From assembly GCF_005222225.1 (NCBI RefSeq), contig NZ_CP036536.1:3682001-3746000 (forward strand): a DNA stretch of 64,000 nucleotides, in the 5' to 3' direction. Of the stretch, positions 59,058-64,000 are shown one piece after another. The position numbers were made by a program, and so were the translations under genes. Position 1 is the stretch's first letter, and each line of letters opens with the position of its first letter. A model generated the notes under the pieces. It was not told where the DNA came from, did no database searches, and saw only the letters and a program-made list of their open reading frames with translations. The DNA comes from Salinimonas lutimaris. Lineage in GTDB: Bacteria; Pseudomonadota; Gammaproteobacteria; Enterobacterales; Alteromonadaceae.

Positions 59058-59938
59058 TGGATCCGGTTAAACGCAGTCTGATAACCCTGCATATTACGGT
59101 TGTGCTGCTTGGCGGCACAGCCCTGTTTTCGCAGATTATCCCTTTATCAGCAGCAGATATCACGCTGGGCCGTTCGTTGTTTGCCTGCCTGGCCCTGTTT
59201 ATTTTTTTACGCCTGTCTAAAGAAAACTTTCGCTTAGATGCTCCCCGCGACTATGCCATTGCCACCGGGCTTGGCGCCCTCATGGCCCTGCACTGGGTAA
59301 CCTATTTTGCCGCGATGCAATACGCCGGAGTGTCGGTGGGTATGATTGCGCTGTTCACCTTTCCGGTGATCACCGTGTTAATTGAACCCTTGTTTGAAAA
59401 AAGCCGGCTGGCCTGGCAGGACATGATCAGTGCCATTATTGTGTTTGTGGGCATTGCCCTGATTGTGCCGGAAAGCTCATTAAACAATGATGTGACTCTG
59501 GGCGTGATAACCGGCATATTCTCAGCGGTGCTGTATGCTATACGCAATCTGCTACACCGCCAGCATTTTTCCCATTATTCGGGGGCCAAGGCCATGGCCT
59601 GGCAGATTATGGTGGTCTGTGTATGCCTGATTCCGACGTTGTCCGGCAGTCTGACCGGCGCGAGCCAGACCAGCTGGTGGTTGCTGGCTATTCTGGGCAC
59701 CTTGTTTACTGCCCTGCCCCATGCGCTGATTGCCGCAACTTTGGTACATTTAAAAGCAAAAACCTTTTCTTTAATTGCATGTATGCAACCCTTTTACGGG
59801 GTATTACTGGCCATTGTACTGCTAGGCGAAAAACCAGGCTGGAAAGCCCTGGTTGGCGGGGCGCTGGTCATCTCCGCTTCCGTTTACGAAACCGTTAATA
59901 CACATAAACAGCAAAAGGCAGACAGCAAATGTGGGTAA
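59057..59938 (+). CDS. DMT-superfamily (EamA) transporter
   Basis: 293 residues with ten hydrophobic segments in two EamA repeats (about 10-140 and 150-285), the layout of small drug/metabolite exporters. It overlaps psd by one base and the diesterase gene by ten, so it is in the same operon. The substrate is not known. Confidence 0.9.
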   Translation: MDPVKRSLITLHITVVLLGGTALFSQIIPLSAADITLGRSLFACLALFIFLRLSKENFRLDAPRDYAIATGLGALMALHWVTYFAAMQYAGVSVGMIALFTFPVITVLIEPLFEKSRLAWQDMISAIIVFVGIALIVPESSLNNDVTLGVITGIFSAVLYAIRNLLHRQHFSHYSGAKAMAWQIMVVCVCLIPTLSGSLTGASQTSWWLLAILGTLFTALPHALIAATLVHLKAKTFSLIACMQPFYGVLLAIVLLGEKPGWKALVGGALVISASVYETVNTHKQQKADSKCG

Positions 59939-60621
59939 TTGCACATCGGGGAGCCAGCCAACAGGCTCCGGAAAATACATTATCAGCTTTTTCTCTGGCC
60001 CTGCAACAAGGCGCCCATGGCATCGAACTGGACACCTATCAGCTGGAAGACCAGCAGGTGGTCATTCATGATCGCTTTTTGCACCGTACAACCAATGGGC
60101 AGGGCAAGGTTACTGAGGCCAGTGTGGCTTATCTGCGCAGCCTGGATGCCGGCGACGGTAAACCGGTCCCTCTGTTATCTGAGGTGATGCAACTGCTGCC
60201 GGATAACATCATATGTAATGTTGAGATTAAACACCTGACTGATGCTAAAGCCTGGCTGGCCTCGTTGGATGCTGCCATGCAACACAGTGCGCTGCGTCCG
60301 GAAAATCTGATTGTCTCGTCGTTTAATCACACCTGGCTGCAGGACATCAAAGTACTGCGCCCTGATATACAAATTGGCGCACTGACGGCGTCTTATCCGG
60401 TTAACGGGGCTGATTTTGCCAGCCTGCTGGATGCCTATGCCATGCATATCGATATGGATATTGTGGATGAGGACATTGTCCGTCTTGCGCACCGCGAAGG
60501 TCTCAAGGTATTGGTGTATACCGTGGATGACCCACAGGACATGCATAAACTGAAAAGCTGGGGCGTAGACGGCATTTTTACTAATCTGCCAGAGCTGGCC
60601 TTACAGGAAGTCGGCGCTTAG
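59929..60621 (+). CDS. Glycerophosphodiester phosphodiesterase
   Basis: 230 residues, GDPD TIM barrel: IAHRGASQQAPENTLSAF with the catalytic His and metal Glu, ELDTYQLEDQQVVIHDRFLHRTTNGQG with the second His, and the NVEIK stretch. No signal peptide, so it probably acts in the cytoplasm, cutting glycerophosphodiesters to glycerol-3-phosphate and an alcohol. It overlaps the transporter and converges by four bases with yibQ. Confidence 0.94.
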   Translation: MWVIAHRGASQQAPENTLSAFSLALQQGAHGIELDTYQLEDQQVVIHDRFLHRTTNGQGKVTEASVAYLRSLDAGDGKPVPLLSEVMQLLPDNIICNVEIKHLTDAKAWLASLDAAMQHSALRPENLIVSSFNHTWLQDIKVLRPDIQIGALTASYPVNGADFASLLDAYAMHIDMDIVDEDIVRLAHREGLKVLVYTVDDPQDMHKLKSWGVDGIFTNLPELALQEVGA

Positions 60622-61454
60622 CGCGGCGCCGTGGTGGCTGTCCTGGCTTCTTTTCGGGCATAGTCAGCCACAGGCACCGAAGGTTGCTGCATCAACTGAC
60701 TGACCGGCGTGAGCGCCACGCCGTACTGACTCACCGAGCCCAGGGCCTGATTTAAAAACCGTATGGTTTGTGGATGCGGATGGGCAATACCGATGGCACT
60801 GCCGTGCTTACGGGCGAGTTTGATCAGCCTGTCCAGCTGACCCTGCATATACGACTCATCAAGCTGATTATCCAGAAATACATGCCGCCGGGCCACCGGC
60901 ACTCCCGCCTGCAAGGCCGCCTGTTCAGCCACCGAACCAATGGTGGTGCGACTATCGATAAAAAATTTATCATGGGCTTTTAAGGTTCGCATCAGTGCCT
61001 GCATTGGCTGCCACTGCTCGGTCAGCCGGCTTCCCATATGATTATTCACGCCAATCGCAAACGGCAGGCTGAGCAATGCCTGCCGGGTGGTATCGCTAAT
61101 CGCTTCAGGATACATGTCACTGGTCAGGGCTGCCGGACCCTGCGCACGGTCACTGTGCGCTTCCATGGGTAGGTGCAGCATGATATCGCGCCCCTGGGCA
61201 TGCCCGGATAATGCCAGTTCGCTGGCCAGCGGGGTATTGGGTAGCACTGAAAATGTCACCTCAGGAGGCAGACTAAGCGCCAGCGCATCAGTATACCGGT
61301 AACCGATATCATCGATAATGATGGTGATAGTGCCACGGGGTGCCGGGTGTGGCAGGGAAACGGAGGCGGCCAGACCGGCCGGACTAAACCAGCCAGCAAA
61401 TAAAATCAGTAGCAATGAGCGACCAACAACACGGCTCACATTGCCACCTGGCAT
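60618..61454 (-). CDS. yibQ: Divergent polysaccharide deacetylase (YibQ/DUF610)
   Basis: The ATG at 61454 is used; a GTG five codons later with AGGTGG four bases before, or a GTG at 61490, are alternatives. All give a signal segment (GRSLLLILFAGWFSPAGLAA). The domain has ITIIIDDIGYR, the VTFSVLPNTP strand, HLPMEAHS and NHMGSRLTE, with NodB-like ligands partly kept. Neighbours gpmI and envC are as in E. coli, where the role of yibQ is unsettled; a polysaccharide or peptidoglycan deacetylase is likely. Confidence 0.88.
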   Translation of the reverse strand: MPGGNVSRVVGRSLLLILFAGWFSPAGLAASVSLPHPAPRGTITIIIDDIGYRYTDALALSLPPEVTFSVLPNTPLASELALSGHAQGRDIMLHLPMEAHSDRAQGPAALTSDMYPEAISDTTRQALLSLPFAIGVNNHMGSRLTEQWQPMQALMRTLKAHDKFFIDSRTTIGSVAEQAALQAGVPVARRHVFLDNQLDESYMQGQLDRLIKLARKHGSAIGIAHPHPQTIRFLNQALGSVSQYGVALTPVSQLMQQPSVPVADYARKEARTATTAPR

Positions 61455-61658
61455 TGGCCATAGCAATGGTAAAAACGAATTCCAGCGCACAAATCAATGT
61501 TCTTATAGTTGTGTATTTTTATCAGTCGCAAACGATGCGATGGCGCCAGGGCCAGACGATCACCTGCTCTGTATAAAAAGCATACCAGTGTTTGTGCGCA
61601 AAGCAATATTTAAAGCAGGCAGCCCCTGCTGGTGTTCTGGCCAGCCGGGCCTGGCGAT

Positions 61659-62807
61659 TTACAAGTCCAGCCAGCTGGACGGATTGAGCGCTTTGCCTTT
61701 ATGGCGAATTTCAAAGTACAGATTAGGTGAACTCTGTCCGCCGGACTGCCCGACCAGCGCAATTTTTTCGCCACGCTGCACTTTGTCACCGGGTTGCCTG
61801 AGCAGCGCCTGGTTGTGGCCGTATACGCTCATGTAGCCTTTACCGTGATCCACAATCGTTACCAGACCAAAGCCCTTGAGCCAGTTAGCATAAACCACCT
61901 GTCCATGGGAAATCGCGCTCACAGCACTGCCTTCCGAGGCTTCAAAAATGACCCCTTTCCAGCGCACCTCACCCTGTCGACGGGCACCGAATAAGCGGCG
62001 TAATCGCCCCTCTGCCGGCACCAGCAGTTTGCCTTTGAGCTTAGCCAGACCATCGAGCCGGGTTTTAGCCCGCTCGGCTGCCCGCCGCGCTTCTTCAATG
62101 GCGGCCACCAGCGCTTCCTCACTGGCCTGCAACTCCGTGACCTGGGCCTCGTCGGTGGCAATTTTCTGATTCAGCCGGGCCAGGGTCTGTTCCCGGTCCT
62201 GCTGCCGGGCAATCAGTTCTGTTCGCTGGTGCTGCTGCCGGCTAACCAGCTGGCTGAGCTCGGTAGCCTTGTCTTTTAGCTGGGCGTTGACCTGCTCCAG
62301 CCGGGCGACATTATCCTTAAATTTGGTGATTTCGCGCTGACGGGCCTGATTAACATATTTGTAGTAGGTAAGAATACGCTCAAACGATTTGGCTTCTTCC
62401 TGATAAAACACCATTTTGGCGTAATCATAGTTGCCTGCCATAAAGGCACTGCGCAGCTGACTGGCCAGCAAATCCTGCTGCGCCAGAATGGCTTTTTTTA
62501 AATCGTCCTGCTCGCTGAGCAGCGCCTGCTGACGGGCCTGATTGTCAGCCTGGGCCTGACGGGTATTTTCCAGCCGGCGGGCAGCTTCGCCGATCTCTTT
62601 TTCAGAGGTGGCTAAAATATTCTGCAGTTCCCGGGCATCTGCCTGATTGGCCTTGATGGTTGCCTGACGCTGTTTTAGCTGTTCACGCAATTCGGCCAGC
62701 CGGGCCTGCTGATCATCCTGAGCCTGCACACTGCTAAGCGGCCAGCCGGCGACCAAAACGCACAGGCACAACAGCCGGGCAACCAGGCGTTTTGGAGAGT
62801 TTGTCAT
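61659..62807 (-). CDS. envC: EnvC-like murein hydrolase activator
   Basis: A periplasmic activator of the AmiA/AmiB cell-division amidases. The ATG at 62807, two bases after the gpmI stop, begins a signal peptide (to VQAQ). Residues about 35-260 are a long coiled coil rich in Gln, Arg, Ala and Glu; 265-382 a LytM domain (RWKGVIFEASEGSAV, VYGHNQALL, SSPNLYFEIRHKG) whose zinc ligands are replaced (LYF instead of HxH), as in E. coli EnvC. So it is a non-catalytic activator. Confidence 0.95.
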   Translation of the reverse strand: MTNSPKRLVARLLCLCVLVAGWPLSSVQAQDDQQARLAELREQLKQRQATIKANQADARELQNILATSEKEIGEAARRLENTRQAQADNQARQQALLSEQDDLKKAILAQQDLLASQLRSAFMAGNYDYAKMVFYQEEAKSFERILTYYKYVNQARQREITKFKDNVARLEQVNAQLKDKATELSQLVSRQQHQRTELIARQQDREQTLARLNQKIATDEAQVTELQASEEALVAAIEEARRAAERAKTRLDGLAKLKGKLLVPAEGRLRRLFGARRQGEVRWKGVIFEASEGSAVSAISHGQVVYANWLKGFGLVTIVDHGKGYMSVYGHNQALLRQPGDKVQRGEKIALVGQSGGQSSPNLYFEIRHKGKALNPSSWLDL

Positions 62808-62808
62808 G

Positions 62809-64000
62809 TTACTTGCTACCAAATAAGGAAATGCCCGTCATTTCAGCAGGTTTTGGCAGCCCCAGCAAGTGCAGTATGGTGGGCGCAATATCCGCCAGCT
62901 CGCCGCCATGTCGAACCGGCAGGTTCACGCCCCAGTGATAAAACGGCACCAAATTGGTAGTATGCGCCGGTTGCGGCGTGGTGCCATCAGCGGCCAGCAT
63001 GGCTTCGGCATTACCATGATCAGCGGTGACCAGCAGCACATTACCGGTACGCTGACACACGGCCAGCAGCTCCCCAATGGCCTTATCCACCGCTTCACAC
63101 GCCTGAATGACCGCATCTAGCTCACCGGTGTGCCCGACCATATCCGCATTAGCAAAATTGCAGACAATGACCTCATATTCACCGCTTTCGATGGCCGCAG
63201 ACAACTGCTGGCTGACCTGCTCAATATGCATCTGCGGGCATTCAGCATAGTTGGTCACCTTGGGCGATGGCACCAGGGTACGGGTTTCACCGCTAAGCGG
63301 GGCTTCTGCGCCATTATTAAAAAAGAAGGTCACATGCGCATATTTTTCCGTCTCCGCAATCCGGTACTGACGGATACCGTGTGCTGAGAGCCACTGCCCT
63401 AATGTGTTGGGCACATCCTGAACATCAAAGGCCACCCTGGCCGGCACCTGCCCGCCGTATCGGGTCAGCGTAACCAGACTGCTTAGCGCCGGTCCGCCTG
63501 TAATATCAAAATGACAAAAGTCATGAGAATGTCCGACCTGACCATACCCCAGCGCCATGGCCAGCTGCCGGGCCCGATCCGCCCGGAAATTCAGCATCCA
63601 TACAGCATCACCGTCGGTCATCGGTGCTGCCTCACCAATCCATGCAGGCGGCACAAATTCATCGGTCACGGCTTCGCGCCGGGCTGCCTCAATCGCCTGT
63701 TGCGCTGTAGCATAATGTCTTTGTGCATGTCCCCGTGCCATCAGCTGCCAGGCAGTCTCAGTGCGCGCCCAGTTATTGTCCCGATCAAGCGCCCAGAACC
63801 GGCCACACACCGAGGCAATCCGGCAGTCCGGATACGTTGCACAGGCTGTTTCGATAATGGCGAGCAGCGTACCGGCACTATCAGGTGCGCTGTCGCGCCC
63901 GTCAGTAATGACATGCAGGCGCATTACAGGTACCGACAACTGGTGACTTGCCGACAGCGCCGCTTCGATGTGCCGCAGTACCGCATGAACACCGGCATCT
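62809..64000 (-). CDS. gpmI: 2,3-bisphosphoglycerate-independent phosphoglycerate mutase, C-terminal 3/4 (cut by window edge)
   Basis: Mn2+-dependent interconversion of 3- and 2-phosphoglycerate in glycolysis. The frame is open to the right edge, so the start is outside; the first inner start-like codon at 63939 is not the true start. Seen: LHVITDGRDSAPDS, CGRFWALDRDNNW, YAHVTFFFNNGAEAP, NFANADMVGHTGE and VTADHGNAEAM (metal His and Asp). The region that normally reads GGVHSH is diverged here (DAGVHAVLRHI). Order gpmI-envC-yibQ is as in E. coli. Confidence 0.95.
   Translation of the reverse strand, partial: DAGVHAVLRHIEAALSASHQLSVPVMRLHVITDGRDSAPDSAGTLLAIIETACATYPDCRIASVCGRFWALDRDNNWARTETAWQLMARGHAQRHYATAQQAIEAARREAVTDEFVPPAWIGEAAPMTDGDAVWMLNFRADRARQLAMALGYGQVGHSHDFCHFDITGGPALSSLVTLTRYGGQVPARVAFDVQDVPNTLGQWLSAHGIRQYRIAETEKYAHVTFFFNNGAEAPLSGETRTLVPSPKVTNYAECPQMHIEQVSQQLSAAIESGEYEVIVCNFANADMVGHTGELDAVIQACEAVDKAIGELLAVCQRTGNVLLVTADHGNAEAMLAADGTTPQPAHTTNLVPFYHWGVNLPVRHGGELADIAPTILHLLGLPKPAEMTGISLFGSK

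Overview
The window is a gene-dense stretch of a gammaproteobacterial chromosome, most likely from an Alteromonas-like member of the Alteromonadales. This is inferred from family resemblance and synteny only: tatABC-tatD, trxA-rho divergent from rhlB-gppA, gpmI-envC-yibQ, orn/rsgA/psd, ilvI-ilvH and maoP (DUF413), plus TonB receptors and many exported enzymes. Both end genes (a YitT-family protein at the left, gpmI at the right) are cut by the window. No insertion sequence, phage gene or CRISPR array was seen.

Positions 1.6-17.8 kb hold what reads as a peptidoglycan-scavenging island. Divergent from alr (alanine racemase) runs a chain of tightly packed genes: a Na+/solute symporter, MurQ (MurNAc-6-P etherase), NamZ (exo-muramidase, DUF1343/GH171), an FAD/Fe-S D-lactate dehydrogenase and an M14 zinc carboxypeptidase. 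Opposite and beyond lie an exported two-domain GH3 NagZ, a lipoprotein amidase fused to a degenerate beta-lactamase-like domain, an NhaC-family antiporter and a lipoprotein gamma-glutamyltransferase. Together they could cut cell-wall fragments outside the cytoplasm, import MurNAc, split it to GlcNAc-6-P and D-lactate, oxidise the lactate, and recycle D-Ala and gamma-Glu peptides. No MurNAc kinase, MurP PTS permease or MurR regulator is present.

From 17.9 to 34.2 kb there is mixed housekeeping: an aldehyde dehydrogenase, purA, a kynureninase-like PLP enzyme, cnoX, an Mpo1-like membrane protein, sodC, dps, a PCuAC copper chaperone, tRNA-Thr, purEK, a LysR regulator with nhaA, a large hybrid sensor kinase and an exported M20 hydrolase. 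From 34.2 to 49.6 kb come rho, trxA, rhlB, gppA, hemB, a membrane diguanylate cyclase, tatD, tatCBA, an orphan exported protein, ilvHI, maoP and a DUF4442 protein.

From 49.7 to 56.2 kb a TonB-dependent receptor, a small outer-membrane barrel and a TPR-sulfotransferase are followed by a 1.6 kb non-coding region. It contains an array of 85-bp palindrome-bearing repeats (8 copies), a separate small palindrome, and three 103-bp repeats that each carry an altered copy of the 3' end of tRNA-Gly, next to two intact tRNA-Gly(GCC) genes. This layout resembles the rtT repeats behind E. coli tyrT and is the least conventional non-coding feature here.

The right end (56.3-64 kb) is core: orn, rsgA, psd, a DMT exporter, a glycerophosphodiesterase, yibQ, envC and partial gpmI.
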